Source: Candidatus Mesenet endosymbiont of Agriotes lineatus (GTDB lineage: Bacteria > Pseudomonadota > Alphaproteobacteria > Rickettsiales > Anaplasmataceae). From it: a stretch of DNA of 64,000 nt. Where the stretch lies: positions 62,001-126,000 of the forward strand of contig NZ_OZ026454.1 of the NCBI RefSeq assembly GCF_964019585.1. The letters run 5' to 3'. The notes beneath the pieces were generated by a model, which saw only the letters and a list, made by a program, of their open reading frames with translations, was not told the DNA's origin and did no database searches. Below are positions 1 through 9,499 of the stretch, one piece after another. How positions within the stretch are numbered: position 1 is the first letter of the stretch; every line of letters begins with the position of its first letter. A program made the position numbers and the translations under genes.

Positions 1-451
1 TTGCTGCAATATCCGCTATACTCTTATTTAAAACTGGATGAATAAACCTTGAGCAAATATCGCATGTTGGAACTAAGACAAAATCGCGATAATGCATTTG
101 AGAATGAGGTATTGAGAGGGTTTTAGACTCTATTTTACTATTTCCCCAAAATAAAATATCGATGTCAATTGTTCTTGGCGACCAGTGTGCTTTGCTCAAT
201 CGTCCCATAATTACTTCAAGGTTTTTTATCACACGAAAAAACTGGTTTAACTCTAAATTAGAGTATCCAACAACTACCATATTAAAAAATGGGACACTCC
301 AAGATGTGGGTGCATTTTTAGGTAATAATGCTTTGCTTTTATAAACGAAAGAAGCAATTTTACTATAGAGCGGTAGCAGATCTATTACCATCTTTAAAAT
401 TCTAAGCTCACTACCACAATTTGCACCTAGTGCAAGTACTATATTATTCAA
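1..451 (-). CDS. folK: 2-amino-4-hydroxy-6-hydroxymethyldihydropteridine pyrophosphokinase (HPPK), 3' end cut by window edge
   Basis: HPPK transfers pyrophosphate from ATP to the hydroxymethylpterin in folate synthesis. Reading the minus strand from a TTG at 451 gives MNNIVLALGANCG, the usual HPPK N-terminus. About 100 residues on comes GRLSKAHWSPRTIDIDIL, the family's W-x-P-R-x-[IL]-D-[ILV]-D core, which holds the magnesium-binding aspartates. About 150 residues are visible, close to full HPPK length, and the frame is still open at base 1. It could therefore be an HPPK-dihydropteroate synthase fusion as in Rickettsia; the window cannot show this. No ATG fits, and TTG at 457 is the alternative start. 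It is the last visible gene of a minus-strand series sdhB, dapA, lolD, folK. Confidence 0.8.
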   Translation of the reverse strand, partial: MNNIVLALGANCGSELRILKMVIDLLPLYSKIASFVYKSKALLPKNAPTSWSVPFFNMVVVGYSNLELNQFFRVIKNLEVIMGRLSKAHWSPRTIDIDILFWGNSKIESKTLSIPHSQMHYRDFVLVPTCDICSRFIHPVLNKSIADIAA

Positions 452-601
452 CAGCAATTCATATTTGTTTTATATTACTTATGAACACGCTTTTAATGGT
501 GTAAATTTCATTAACTTATTCTAAATCTGTTTTATAAAAAAGGAAAGATTTAAATTGTTAGGTCCTATACACAAAAAGCATACACAGAAAAAGAGCTATA
601 T

Positions 602-1270
602 TTATTGCAATTTGGTTAACACCCCCTTCTCTAACACAAAAATCATATCTGCCTTTTGAGCAAGAGTGTGATTGTGAGTAACTATAAGTACAGCGATGTT
701 TTTCACTTTAGCATATTCGTGTAGAAGTGAGAATACCTTAAGTGAATTTTCTGGATCTAAGTTACCTGTAGGCTCATCTGCAAGCACAAGCTGGGGAAAA
801 TTGATAAGACCTCTAGCTATCGCTAGCCTTTGCCTTTCTCCTCCTGAAAGCTCAGATATCATGTGAAACTCGCTATCCTGCAGGCCAAAATTTGCTAACA
901 TGGATTGTGCATTTTTTTTTGCTTCACCTTTATTTTTACCCAATATCATTTGTGGAAGCATAACATTCTCAAGTGCTGAAAATTCATGTAGAAGGTGGTG
1001 AAATTGATAGATAAAACCAAATAAAGTTCCACGCAAGTATGTTTTTTGTCTATCGTTTATTTTTGTGCAATCGGTACCATTAACCCAAATGCTTCCAGAA
1101 GTTGGTTCATCAAGCAGTCCTGCTATTTGCAAAACTGTTGTTTTGCCAGAACCTGATTTGCCAATTAGTGCAATAACCTCTCCACTTTTAACTTCTAAAT
1201 TAATATTGTCTATAATAACATGCTGACCGAAGCTTTTGGTAATAGATGATAACTTTAATATGCAAGACAT
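602..1270 (-). CDS. lolD: Lipoprotein-releasing ABC transporter ATP-binding protein LolD
   Basis: LolD is the ATPase of the inner-membrane LolCDE complex, which releases lipoproteins to the LolA carrier. The 222 residues contain Walker A (GKSGSGKT), the ABC signature LSGGERQR, Walker B (LVLADEPTGNLDP) and the switch histidine in VTHNH. Length and motifs match the MacB/LolD group of exporter ATPases. It starts only 12 bases after the dapA stop on the same strand, so the two are probably cotranscribed. A LolC/E-type permease partner lies elsewhere in the window at 16645-17874. Separate permease and ATPase loci are inferred to supply one complex. Confidence 0.93.
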   Translation of the reverse strand: MSCILKLSSITKSFGQHVIIDNINLEVKSGEVIALIGKSGSGKTTVLQIAGLLDEPTSGSIWVNGTDCTKINDRQKTYLRGTLFGFIYQFHHLLHEFSALENVMLPQMILGKNKGEAKKNAQSMLANFGLQDSEFHMISELSGGERQRLAIARGLINFPQLVLADEPTGNLDPENSLKVFSLLHEYAKVKNIAVLIVTHNHTLAQKADMIFVLEKGVLTKLQ

Positions 1271-1282
1271 TCTTGAGAAATT

Positions 1283-2164
1283 TTATATTATATTAAGGTC
1301 TTGCATCATTTTTTTCACTTTAGTTTTAGTATTTTCACTAGCTTTGGTAAGTGGTAAGCGCAAATTCGGGGAGATATTAGGTTTAAGTAGGCTCAACCCA
1401 TATTTTACAGGTATTGGATTTACTTCGCAAAATAACACTTGATTTAAAGAAAACAACTTTTTATTAAGCTCTGCTGCTTTTTCAAATTGCTTAGTAAAAA
1501 ATAAATTTTGCAACTCTACACACAATTTCGGTACAATATTTGCAGTGACTGATATACATCCACATCCGCCATGAATGTTAAACGCTAGCGCAGTTGAATC
1601 CTCTCCAGACAATAAAGAAATTTCTTTTTTTACTAATGTTTTTAAATTTAATGGACGATTTAAATCACCAGTTGCATCTTTTATACCTATAACCCTTTCA
1701 AGCTCCATTATTTTTGCTGCAGTTACATCCAAAATATCAACAGCACATCTTCCAGGAACGTTGTAAAGTATGATTGAAATATGAGTACTATCATGTATTG
1801 ACTTAAAATGATTATATAAACCATCTTGCGTTGGTTTGTTATAATATGGTGCCACCGCAAGCACGGCATCAGCTCCAATTGATTCTACGTATTTCACCTT
1901 CTTTATAACCTCAGCAGTATTGTTAGATCCAACACCAGCTATTATAGGTGCTTGTTTATTTGCAGTTTTTACGCACAGCTCTACTATTTCACAATATTCC
2001 TCAAATGTTAAGGTAGAGCTTTCTCCAGTAGTACCGCATGGCACTAACCCGTGGACCCCCTCGCTTATCTGCCACTCAACTAGTTCGCAAAATGCATTTT
2101 TATTAATTGTATTGTCTTTATTGAATGGAGTTACAAGAGCTGTAAATACGCCACGAAACTGCAT
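1283..2164 (-). CDS. dapA: 4-hydroxy-tetrahydrodipicolinate synthase
   Basis: DapA condenses pyruvate with aspartate semialdehyde, the first committed step to diaminopimelate and lysine. The 293-residue protein has the typical TIM-barrel length. Visible landmarks are PCGTTGESSTLT (pyruvate-binding GTTGE loop), the catalytic tyrosine in LYNVPGRCAVD, and the Schiff-base lysine in VIGIKDATGD. Diaminopimelate synthesis in Wolbachia is usually linked to lipid II-type precursor synthesis; that role is inference here. It lies 38 bases after sdhB and 12 bases before lolD, all on the minus strand, which suggests a short operon. Confidence 0.95.
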   Translation of the reverse strand: MQFRGVFTALVTPFNKDNTINKNAFCELVEWQISEGVHGLVPCGTTGESSTLTFEEYCEIVELCVKTANKQAPIIAGVGSNNTAEVIKKVKYVESIGADAVLAVAPYYNKPTQDGLYNHFKSIHDSTHISIILYNVPGRCAVDILDVTAAKIMELERVIGIKDATGDLNRPLNLKTLVKKEISLLSGEDSTALAFNIHGGCGCISVTANIVPKLCVELQNLFFTKQFEKAAELNKKLFSLNQVLFCEVNPIPVKYGLSLLKPNISPNLRLPLTKASENTKTKVKKMMQDLNII

Positions 2165-2202
2165 ATATAACCTTTTAATCTAAATAACGTAGAAAAACAT
2201 AT

Positions 2203-2985
2203 TTAAATGCAATTTAGCATTGACTGTTTTATTTTCGCTATTGCTTTACCTGGATTCAAATTCTTAGGGCAAGTTTTAGTACAGTTCATTATGGTGTGAC
2301 AGCGATATAATTTAAAGGCATCATCCAGAAAATTAAGACGCTCATCTTTATTCTCATCACGACTGTCTACAATCCACCTATACATTTGTAATAATATTGC
2401 TGGACCTAGATATTTATCACTATTCCACCAATAGCTAGGACATGCGGTAGAACAACATGCACATAATATACAATCATACAAGCCATCTAATTTCTCCCTA
2501 TCCTTTGGAGATTGCAAACGTTCCTTATCTTGGTTTTTGGGCTCTTTAGCCTGCAGCCATGGTTTTATCTGCTTGTATTGCTCATAGAAATGGCTCAAAT
2601 CTGGAACAAGATCTTTTATTACGTACATATGTGGTAATGGATATATCTTAACGTCACTCCATATGTCAGAAATAGCTCTAGTACATGCAAGCGTGTTAGT
2701 ACCATCAATATTCATTGCACATGATCCACATATTCCTTCACGACAAGAACGTCTAAAAGTTAAAGTTGAATCAACTTCATCTTTGATTTTAATAAGGGCA
2801 TCAAGTACCATTGGGCCGCAATCATCCATATCAATGAAAAAAGTATCTATTCTTGGATTTTCTTCATCATCAGGAGACCAACGATAAATTTTAAAGCGTT
2901 TTACTTTTTTTGCAGCACTTGGAGCTAAATAAACTCTACCGTTTTTATTGATTTTTGAGTTTTTTGGTAATGATAGCTGTACCAT
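2203..2985 (-). CDS. sdhB: Succinate dehydrogenase iron-sulfur subunit
   Basis: SdhB carries electrons from the flavoprotein to quinone in complex II at the inner membrane. The 260 residues hold all three cluster motifs. The 2Fe-2S cysteines are in [15 protein letters not shown], the 4Fe-4S cysteines in [16 protein letters not shown], and the 3Fe-4S cysteines in [17 protein letters not shown]. It begins with ATG (MVQLSLPKN) and is full length. No other sdh gene is next to it, which is common in Rickettsiales where complex II genes are dispersed. It is the first gene of the apparent sdhB-dapA-lolD-folK series. Confidence 0.96.
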   Translation of the reverse strand: MVQLSLPKNSKINKNGRVYLAPSAAKKVKRFKIYRWSPDDEENPRIDTFFIDMDDCGPMVLDALIKIKDEVDSTLTFRRSCREGICGSCAMNIDGTNTLACTRAISDIWSDVKIYPLPHMYVIKDLVPDLSHFYEQYKQIKPWLQAKEPKNQDKERLQSPKDREKLDGLYDCILCACCSTACPSYWWNSDKYLGPAILLQMYRWIVDSRDENKDERLNFLDDAFKLYRCHTIMNCTKTCPKNLNPGKAIAKIKQSMLNCI

Positions 2986-3136
2986 ATGCCTTATTATTCA
3001 TAATAAGTTACATTTTAACAACAAGTGCTTGAAAAAGCAATTTCAATTATCTGAAGGCTAATACTAAATTTAGTAAATATTTTACTAAACTATTTTACAA
3101 TATATACTATAAAATATTTAATAATAGGGGGATAAT

Positions 3137-4123
3137 ATGATAATAAAATATACTGTAGATGACTTTGAAAAAAGTAGTTATGAAAATCAAAATACAGAAT
3201 TGAGGGAGATTTCATTTTAGAGGAAGTACAGCATTCGATTTCTAATAAATCTTCTGCTGTTAATAACCCAGTGAGAGGTAGCTACATATAACAGATGATG
3301 GCGGCCCAGATATAGAGATTGAAAAAATTCCAAGAGGTTGTGTTTTTGAAGCAACAAAGTCTAGGTTATATCAATTTATTACTATTACTGTTGGTGATAT
3401 CGAAGGAGATGCAAAACTTGTTGCAAATGGGGCCCATGTTGTAATAAGAGGGAAAGAATACAAGAAAGAAAACATTATTAATCATGATGGCATTGAAGTT
3501 ATCAGCTCTAATGGAAGGACGACAGTACTGGAGTTAAGTAAATTAGCACAAAGAGTCAGTACAGAGAAACATACGTTGACAGATGATGACGGGCCTGAGC
3601 CAACAGGTTTGCGTATCTTTTTCGATAAAAAAGTCAACGAGTTGAAGTAATAGCAAATGAATTTAAAAAAATGATAAGCAGATTAGGCACTGCAATAACA
3701 GTAGAAGAAATTCAAAATGAGATAGTAAAGACAATTAGGGAAGAAATGGTGAGTGAATGTAAAAGGCGAGAAGAAGGATGGCAAAAATTGATAGATGAAC
3801 ATCAGGAATAAGTGAGCAACATGGAAGGTAAATATCCTAATCTCTTTCACTATACAATAGAAGAAGAAAAGGGAATTATAGATTGTCATGAAAGAGGAAA
3901 AAATACATATGTAAAAATAGGAAATCAGTTCAACGAAATAGCAGATCAAATAGAAAAAATAACAGATCAATTTTTAGATAATAGTAATGATAGTAGAGTT
4001 AATAAAAAGCAACAAAGGCCTATCAGAATGCCTATTGAAGATGATGAGCAATCTCCTAGTAGCAATGTGGACTGTACTAATACACAACCTGATCAAATAA
4101 GAAAGAGAAGCTGTTTACAGTAG
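3137..4123 (+). pseudogene. Broken Wolbachia gene of unknown function
   Basis: An ATG at 3137 follows the ribosome-site-like sequence aatagggggataat. The reading then breaks several times. Codons from 3137 (MIIKYTVDDFEKSSYENQ) stop after about 28 residues. A second frame from about 3294 (DDGGPDIEIEKIPRGCVF) runs to a stop near 3648. A third frame, entered across an A6 run near 3627-3632, reads EVIANEFKKMISRLGTAI to a stop near 3809. The same frame then resumes with MEGKYPNLFHYTIEEEKG and ends at 4123. The pieces are collinear, so I read them as one gene of about 320 codons with at least two frameshifts and a nonsense codon. I do not recognise the family. Confidence 0.6.
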
Positions 4124-4142
4124 AAAACTAATTAAATCATAT

Positions 4143-4172
4143 AATAGCATACTTTTTAAAGGTATGCTATTT
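4143..4172. terminator. Hairpin terminator between convergent genes
   Basis: AATAGCATAC and GTATGCTATT form a ten-base-pair stem around a T/A-rich loop between the broken plus-strand gene and tatA on the minus strand. The inverted repeat is symmetrical, so it could serve both directions. The flanking T-run is short. Confidence 0.6.
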
Positions 4173-4188
4173 AGTAGCTTGAAGAAAG

Positions 4189-4362
4189 CTAACGATCCGG
4201 TTCGTCTTTTGCTGGTGATAACTTATCAGAATCCTTTAGTTCTTGTTTTAAGTTACGAATACCACGACCCAAGTCACTCATAACTTGCGGTAACCTTCCT
4301 GCACCAAATAATACTAAGATTATCATTAAAATTAAAAATAATTGCCATGGACCTAAACTCAT
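4189..4362 (-). CDS. tatA: Sec-independent protein translocase TatA/TatE
   Basis: TatA forms the pore component of the twin-arginine translocon. From ATG at 4362 the protein is 57 residues: MSLGPWQLFLILMIILVLFG (the membrane helix), then the hinge AGRLPQV, the amphipathic helix SDLGRGIRNLKQELKD and a charged tail. These are the conserved TatA features, including the FG hinge and the LGRGIR segment. An upstream in-frame ATG (4395) would add 11 residues before the helix and overlap the ABC ATPase gene. The internal start fits the family better. The preceding gene's stop lies at 4379, so the two are probably cotranscribed. Confidence 0.9.
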   Translation of the reverse strand: MSLGPWQLFLILMIILVLFGAGRLPQVMSDLGRGIRNLKQELKDSDKLSPAKDEPDR

Positions 4363-4378
4363 ATTTACCTCCGAAGTT

Positions 4379-5395
4379 TTAAGCTTTAAATACAAGCACT
4401 TGATCTAGATCAAGTGCTACAGATATTATATCACCTTTATTTGGCAATAATGCAATAGGAAACCTCATTAGGTATAAGTAGCTTTTTATTTTAATATAAA
4501 CCATCTTATTAAAAAACTTAACGCTATCAACTATAGCTTGAATCCCACCGTTATTCTGTAATAAAATTGCCTCCGGTCTAATGCAGACGATAACCTTATC
4601 ATTGTTATTTTGAGAGTTAATTGGTATTTTCCCAAATGGTGATTCCACATAATTTTTTTTAGCAACTGCGTGGAAATGATTTAAATCACCGAAAAACTTT
4701 GCTAATTCGTAATCTTTAGGATTGTAATATATATCATACGGAGTGCCATGTTGGATTACGCTGCCATCACGAGCAACATATATAGCATCTGCAACCTCTA
4801 ATGCCTCTTCAGGGTCGTGAGTAACAAGCAATGCGGCTATATTTCTCTCTTTAAAGAGAGATAGCATATATTTTCTTATTTTGCGTTTTAATATTACATC
4901 CATGTTAGAGAATGGTTCATCAAGTAAAACTACCTCGGGCTTTTGAGCAATCGTTCTTGCAATTGTAATCAGTTGCTGCTGCCCACCAGATAGCATATGA
5001 GGATATAAGTCCTTATAGCTTACCATGTTTACCAAATCTAAGATCTCCAGAGCAGTTTTGTATTTCTCTTCTTTATTACACCTCTTGATAGCAAAAGTTA
5101 TATTTTCAATAACTGTCTTATGAGGAAATAATGTAGGATGTTGAAAGATGAACCCAATATTACGTTTTTCAATAGGAAGAGAAATATGATCATTCACTGC
5201 TACCTTGTTGCTTATAATAATAAAGCCAGACTTTGGCCTCTCTATTCCAGCTATCAATTTTAATATTGTAGACTTACCGCAACCTGATGGGCCAAGCAAA
5301 CATGCAACTGAACCTCTATTTACTTTGATATTAATATTGTTTAAAGCAAAACCATCCTTATTATAATAATAAGAAATATTCTTTAACTCTAACAT
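4379..5395 (-). CDS. ABC transporter ATP-binding protein, Fe(III)/spermidine importer type (FbpC/PotA-like)
   Basis: This is a substrate-importer ATPase with an N-terminal ABC domain of about 235 residues and a C-terminal TOBE-like regulatory domain containing IRPEAI. Walker A is GPSGCGKS. The signature loop is LSGGQQQ, Walker B is VVLLDEPFSNMD, and the switch histidine is in VTHDPEEAL. The overall layout fits the ferric-ion FbpC group, and Wolbachia carry such an iron transporter, but spermidine PotA is not excluded. No permease or binding protein is adjacent. ATG at 5395 is preferred over TTG at 5398. It is divergent from trkH, sharing the AT-rich 75-base gap. Confidence 0.85.
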   Translation of the reverse strand: MLELKNISYYYNKDGFALNNINIKVNRGSVACLLGPSGCGKSTILKLIAGIERPKSGFIIISNKVAVNDHISLPIEKRNIGFIFQHPTLFPHKTVIENITFAIKRCNKEEKYKTALEILDLVNMVSYKDLYPHMLSGGQQQLITIARTIAQKPEVVLLDEPFSNMDVILKRKIRKYMLSLFKERNIAALLVTHDPEEALEVADAIYVARDGSVIQHGTPYDIYYNPKDYELAKFFGDLNHFHAVAKKNYVESPFGKIPINSQNNNDKVIVCIRPEAILLQNNGGIQAIVDSVKFFNKMVYIKIKSYLYLMRFPIALLPNKGDIISVALDLDQVLVFKA

Positions 5396-5470
5396 CAATT
5401 ATAACTCTAAATTAAAATTATAATTGTATAGTATTTTTTAGATGTAGAAATCTTTTTATAATGCCAAAAA

Positions 5471-6940
5471 ATGCTCAAAGATCTGCGCTCGATAATATTT
5501 ATAATTGGAATACTTTTGTTTCCTTTAAGTATTATCATGACTATTCCTGCAATAACTAATCTACTTCTTGGCTATGAGTGGAGGGGATTTATTATTAGCT
5601 CTGCTATTACACTGTTTTTTAGCATAGTTTTTTCATTACTTGGTAAGCTCAGTAAATTAAATAGTATAAAAGATTTTGCTGTCACAAGCTGCACTTGGTG
5701 TATTTTGCCATTATTTGCAGCAATTCCTTTTCTCTTTGAGACCTCTATAAGCTATATTGATGCTGTGTTTGAAACTATATCAGGTATTACAACAACAGGT
5801 GCAACTGTCTTAAATCACTTACATAAAAAATCCCCAGGAATATTGCTTTGGAGAGCAATGCTGAGTGGAATTGGGGGCTTAGGAATTATTACAATAGGAA
5901 TCATTATTTTTCCTTCTTTGAAACTAGCAGGTCCACGCAATTTACTTGCATCTGAATCTTCTGAAATTGCAAAAAAGAAATTACCAAATGTTGTGCATAT
6001 AATTATGCATATTACTGTAATATATTGCATTCTCATCTTTCTATGTATTCTACTCTATTACTTTGCTGGCATGTCTATTTTTGATGCCATATGTCATGGA
6101 ATATCGACTGTATCAACTGGTGGTTTTGCTAATTACGATGATTCTCTTGCTCACTACAACAGCATTAAAATCGAGACTATTGCTGTTACATTTATGCTTT
6201 TAGGAGCATGTCCATTTTTAACCTACTTAAAAATAACAAAAAGGTCATACTTTTACGATGAACAGATCTTTTACTTTATTAGAATTATTACCATTTCAGT
6301 ACTTATAACGTTTATCTGGTTTCATTTCAGTAGTATTTGCTTGAACAATAAAATAGATAGAGATTTTACCCTGTTTCGATATAGTATATTTAGCATAGTA
6401 TCCTTGATAACATCGGCTGGGTTTATCATTTGCGATTATGGAAATTGGTGTTTTATTGCAGTGTTTGCATTCTTTTTAACACTTATTGGTGGTTGTAGTG
6501 GTTCAACAAGTGGTGGCATAAAAATATTTCGTATAGTAGTGCTAATTAAAGCAGTGAAAGCTTATTTTTATGATGTAGTGAACCCAAATAAAACAAATGT
6601 TGTTAAATTTAACGGCAAAATTTTAGAGGATGAAGAAATCAAAAGTATTTTTATATATTTCTTTCTATATATATCAATATTTACTATTGCAACAATAGCT
6701 ATGTCCTTTATAAGTAATGCCGATTTTATAACAAGCCTAAGTGCTACCTCAGCGGCTCTGACAAATTCAGGTCCTGGTTTCGGTATTGTTATTGGACCGT
6801 CGGGAAATTATGCTAATTTTTCAAACTCAACAAAACTGTTGTTATCGCTTGTGATGCTAATTGGTAGGTTAGAAATACTACCTGTTTTTGCATTTTTATC
6901 TTCTGTTTTTTATGGATTTAGTAAAAACAAAACTTCTTGA
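5471..6940 (+). CDS. trkH: Trk-type potassium uptake protein TrkH
   Basis: TrkH is the membrane subunit of a K+ uptake system. The 489 residues are mostly hydrophobic, with about ten membrane segments. They show the repeated selectivity-filter loops of the family: SGITTTGATV, GISTVSTGGFANYD, GGCSGSTSGGIKIFR and ATSAALTNSGPGFG. The end LLSLVMLIGRLEILPVF is the conserved TrkH C-terminus. The start ATG (MLKDLRSIIFIIG) leads directly into the first helix. No TrkA partner is adjacent. Confidence 0.94.
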   Translation: MLKDLRSIIFIIGILLFPLSIIMTIPAITNLLLGYEWRGFIISSAITLFFSIVFSLLGKLSKLNSIKDFAVTSCTWCILPLFAAIPFLFETSISYIDAVFETISGITTTGATVLNHLHKKSPGILLWRAMLSGIGGLGIITIGIIIFPSLKLAGPRNLLASESSEIAKKKLPNVVHIIMHITVIYCILIFLCILLYYFAGMSIFDAICHGISTVSTGGFANYDDSLAHYNSIKIETIAVTFMLLGACPFLTYLKITKRSYFYDEQIFYFIRIITISVLITFIWFHFSSICLNNKIDRDFTLFRYSIFSIVSLITSAGFIICDYGNWCFIAVFAFFLTLIGGCSGSTSGGIKIFRIVVLIKAVKAYFYDVVNPNKTNVVKFNGKILEDEEIKSIFIYFFLYISIFTIATIAMSFISNADFITSLSATSAALTNSGPGFGIVIGPSGNYANFSNSTKLLLSLVMLIGRLEILPVFAFLSSVFYGFSKNKTS

Positions 6941-7019
6941 TTATATGAGGTTCTTTTTATAGAAGCTTAAGGACATTTACAATGGAATGTGCAAAATCTC
7001 TGTTTAATGTAATTTTAGT

Positions 7020-7550
7020 TCATTTTGTGGTAAGAATCATTAACAATTGATTTCCATGCATCTTAGGGGGCAATTCTAATTTTGCTATATCTTCAGTGTC
7101 TTTTACCAACTTATTTAAAATTTCTTTGCCTTTTTGTATAGGTAGCTGCAATCTCATCTCTCTGCCAGAAAACCTCATGGCAACTTTAATTTTATGACCT
7201 TCTTCAAGGTGCTTTAATATGTTTCTTAACTTTATATCATAATCATGAGGATCTATATTAGGCTTAAGTTTAAACTCCTTAATCTTTATCATTTTCTGCT
7301 TTTTCTTGGCCTCACTTATCTTTTTCTTAGTTTCATACCTATATTTACTATAATCTAATATTTTACAAACAGGAGGGCTAGCATCTTGAGCAACTACAAC
7401 TAAATCTAGACCCTCCTCTCTTGCAAGTCTGATAGCATCTCCAGTTGGTACAACCCCAACCATATTACCGCTTTGATCAATCAAACGCACTTCTTTAGCT
7501 GTAATATATTGATTGGTTCTATTTGTACCGAAATTTTTCTTTATTTGCAA
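7020..7550 (-). CDS. infC: Translation initiation factor IF-3
   Basis: IF-3 binds the 30S subunit and proofreads start-codon selection. The 176 residues include the N-terminal domain ([18 protein letters not shown]), the linker with the family block [12 protein letters not shown], and the C-terminal domain with MRFSGREM. The likely start is TTG at 7550, inside the end of thrS, overlapping it by 10 bases. Non-ATG starts are the rule for infC because IF-3 autoregulates through a poor initiation codon; that is known in enteric bacteria and only inferred here. The thrS-infC order and overlap imply coupled translation. Confidence 0.93.
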   Translation of the reverse strand: MQIKKNFGTNRTNQYITAKEVRLIDQSGNMVGVVPTGDAIRLAREEGLDLVVVAQDASPPVCKILDYSKYRYETKKKISEAKKKQKMIKIKEFKLKPNIDPHDYDIKLRNILKHLEEGHKIKVAMRFSGREMRLQLPIQKGKEILNKLVKDTEDIAKLELPPKMHGNQLLMILTTK

Positions 7551-9445
7551 ATTACTAACTCCAATAATGATTGAATAGCTTCGTCAATTGATGAAGAAAT
7601 TTGATCTATTTTACCTAAATACCTTATTGACACTTCTTTTTTTAGTACCTCATTTTTACCTATGACCCATAATATAGGTACCTTCTTTAAACTATGCAAG
7701 CGTATCTTATAATTAATTTTCTCATTAGTTAAATCAACTTTTACTCTAACCCCCTTTTGTTTTAGCTTTTGCTCAATCTCCAGCGCATATTCATTACATT
7801 CATGAGTGATGGTTGCTATGGTTAATTGTACGGGTGCAAGCCATAGAGGAAATTTGCCAGCATAGTGCTCAATTAAAATACCTATAAAACGCTCAAGCGT
7901 ACCAAGTATCGCTCTGTGTATCATTACTGGATGATGCTTTTGGCCATCTGCTCCAATATAGAAAGCATCAAGCCTTTGTGGTAAAACAAAGTCGACCTGC
8001 AATGTTCCACACTGCCAGTCTCTACCAATTGTATCCTTTAAAACAAATTCCAGTTTTGGTCCATAAAAGGCACCCTCACCAGGATTTAGAGTATAATCTA
8101 GCCCAGTATCTTTAGCAGCATGCAACAATGCTTTTTCAGCTTTATCCCATACCTCATCACTTCCTGCTCGCATACTTGGGCGATCAGAGAACTTTATCGA
8201 TATATCATTAAAACCAAAATCTTTATATACTTCTTTTAGAAGGTTACAAAACTTTTTTGTCTCCTCGGTAATCTGATCTTCAGTGCAAAAAATATGTGCA
8301 TCGTCTTGTGTGAAGCCTCGGACACGCATAAGGCCATGTAGCGAACCAGATGATTCATTGCGATGACAGGTGCCGAATTCTGCAATACGCATCGGTAGAT
8401 CACGATAGCTCCTCGTCTTTTGGTTAAAAATCTGTATATGAAGAGGACAATTCATTGGCTTTATTGCCATTTGTTTTTCTTGGTCTGCATCAACTATAAA
8501 CATGTTTTCACGAAACTTATCCCAATGACCTGATTTTTCCCATAGCTCTTTACTTGCTAAAATAGGTGTTTTAACTTCAGTATAGCCGTTTTTTCTTAAT
8601 TTTTTCCTTATATAAGCTTCAATTATATGATATAAGATTAATCCATTTTCATGCCAAAAAATTTGACCTTTAGCTTCATCTTGGATGTGAAACAGATCCA
8701 TGTCTTTTGCAACTTTTCTATGATCTCTTTTTTCCGCTTCTTCTAAGCGAGTTAAATATTCTTTCAGCTCGCTTTTATCCCTCCATGCGGTTCCATATAT
8801 ACGCTGCAGCATTGGTTTGTTTGAATCACCTCGCCAGTATGCACCTGCTACTTTCATCAGCTTAAACGCTTTAACTCTTCCTGTTGATGGGGAATGCGGA
8901 CCGCGGCATAAATCAACAAAGCTGCCCTGCCTATAAACAGTAAGCTTTTCACTTTCTGGTATACTGGATATTATTTTAACCTTATAGTTCTCACCCTGAC
9001 CCTGAAAGAAATTTATCGCATCTTCGCGCGTCCAAACTTCGCGAATGAATTTATAGTTAGATTTAATAATTTCCTGCATTTTTTCCTCTATTGCTAGCAA
9101 ATCCTCCGAAGAAAAAGATTTACCAGGCTCCAGTGCAAAATCATAGTAAAAACCATCTTCTATAGTTGGACCAATAGTAATTTGCACTTCAGAAAAGAGT
9201 TCCTTCACCGCTTGCGCCATAATATGTGCAGCATCGTGCCTTAAAATATCAAGGCCTTCCTGATCTTGTGCAGTTATCACCTCCACTCTTGCATCACAGT
9301 CAATAGCACATGATAGATCACATAAATTGCCGTTTACTTTTAAGGCAATAGCTTTATTTTTAATCTCTGATTCTTTTAAAAGCTCAAAACCACTTATTTC
9401 ATTCTCATATTGCTGGGTTTTATATAAGAAGGTGATACTGATCAT
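7541..9445 (-). CDS. thrS: Threonyl-tRNA synthetase
   Basis: ThrRS charges tRNA-Thr. The 634 residues are full length. They comprise an N-terminal TGS domain (about 1-62), the editing domain with [11 protein letters not shown] and the CRGPH zinc-site motif, the class II catalytic core with motif 2 (FGTCHRNE) and the zinc cysteine in [10 protein letters not shown], motif 3 ([13 protein letters not shown]), and the anticodon-binding domain starting near [12 protein letters not shown]. The stop overlaps the infC start. It follows the J-domain gene by 54 bases on the same strand. Confidence 0.97.
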   Translation of the reverse strand: MISITFLYKTQQYENEISGFELLKESEIKNKAIALKVNGNLCDLSCAIDCDARVEVITAQDQEGLDILRHDAAHIMAQAVKELFSEVQITIGPTIEDGFYYDFALEPGKSFSSEDLLAIEEKMQEIIKSNYKFIREVWTREDAINFFQGQGENYKVKIISSIPESEKLTVYRQGSFVDLCRGPHSPSTGRVKAFKLMKVAGAYWRGDSNKPMLQRIYGTAWRDKSELKEYLTRLEEAEKRDHRKVAKDMDLFHIQDEAKGQIFWHENGLILYHIIEAYIRKKLRKNGYTEVKTPILASKELWEKSGHWDKFRENMFIVDADQEKQMAIKPMNCPLHIQIFNQKTRSYRDLPMRIAEFGTCHRNESSGSLHGLMRVRGFTQDDAHIFCTEDQITEETKKFCNLLKEVYKDFGFNDISIKFSDRPSMRAGSDEVWDKAEKALLHAAKDTGLDYTLNPGEGAFYGPKLEFVLKDTIGRDWQCGTLQVDFVLPQRLDAFYIGADGQKHHPVMIHRAILGTLERFIGILIEHYAGKFPLWLAPVQLTIATITHECNEYALEIEQKLKQKGVRVKVDLTNEKINYKIRLHSLKKVPILWVIGKNEVLKKEVSIRYLGKIDQISSSIDEAIQSLLELVICK

Positions 9446-9499
9446 TAAATATATTTAAAACTTAGATTCATCTTTCAAAATCACAGCAATATGTCAAGT

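Noticed and set aside
3683-3970. Minus-strand Phe/Tyr-rich frame
   Set aside because: Shadow of the broken plus-strand gene, whose pieces are collinear and coding-like.
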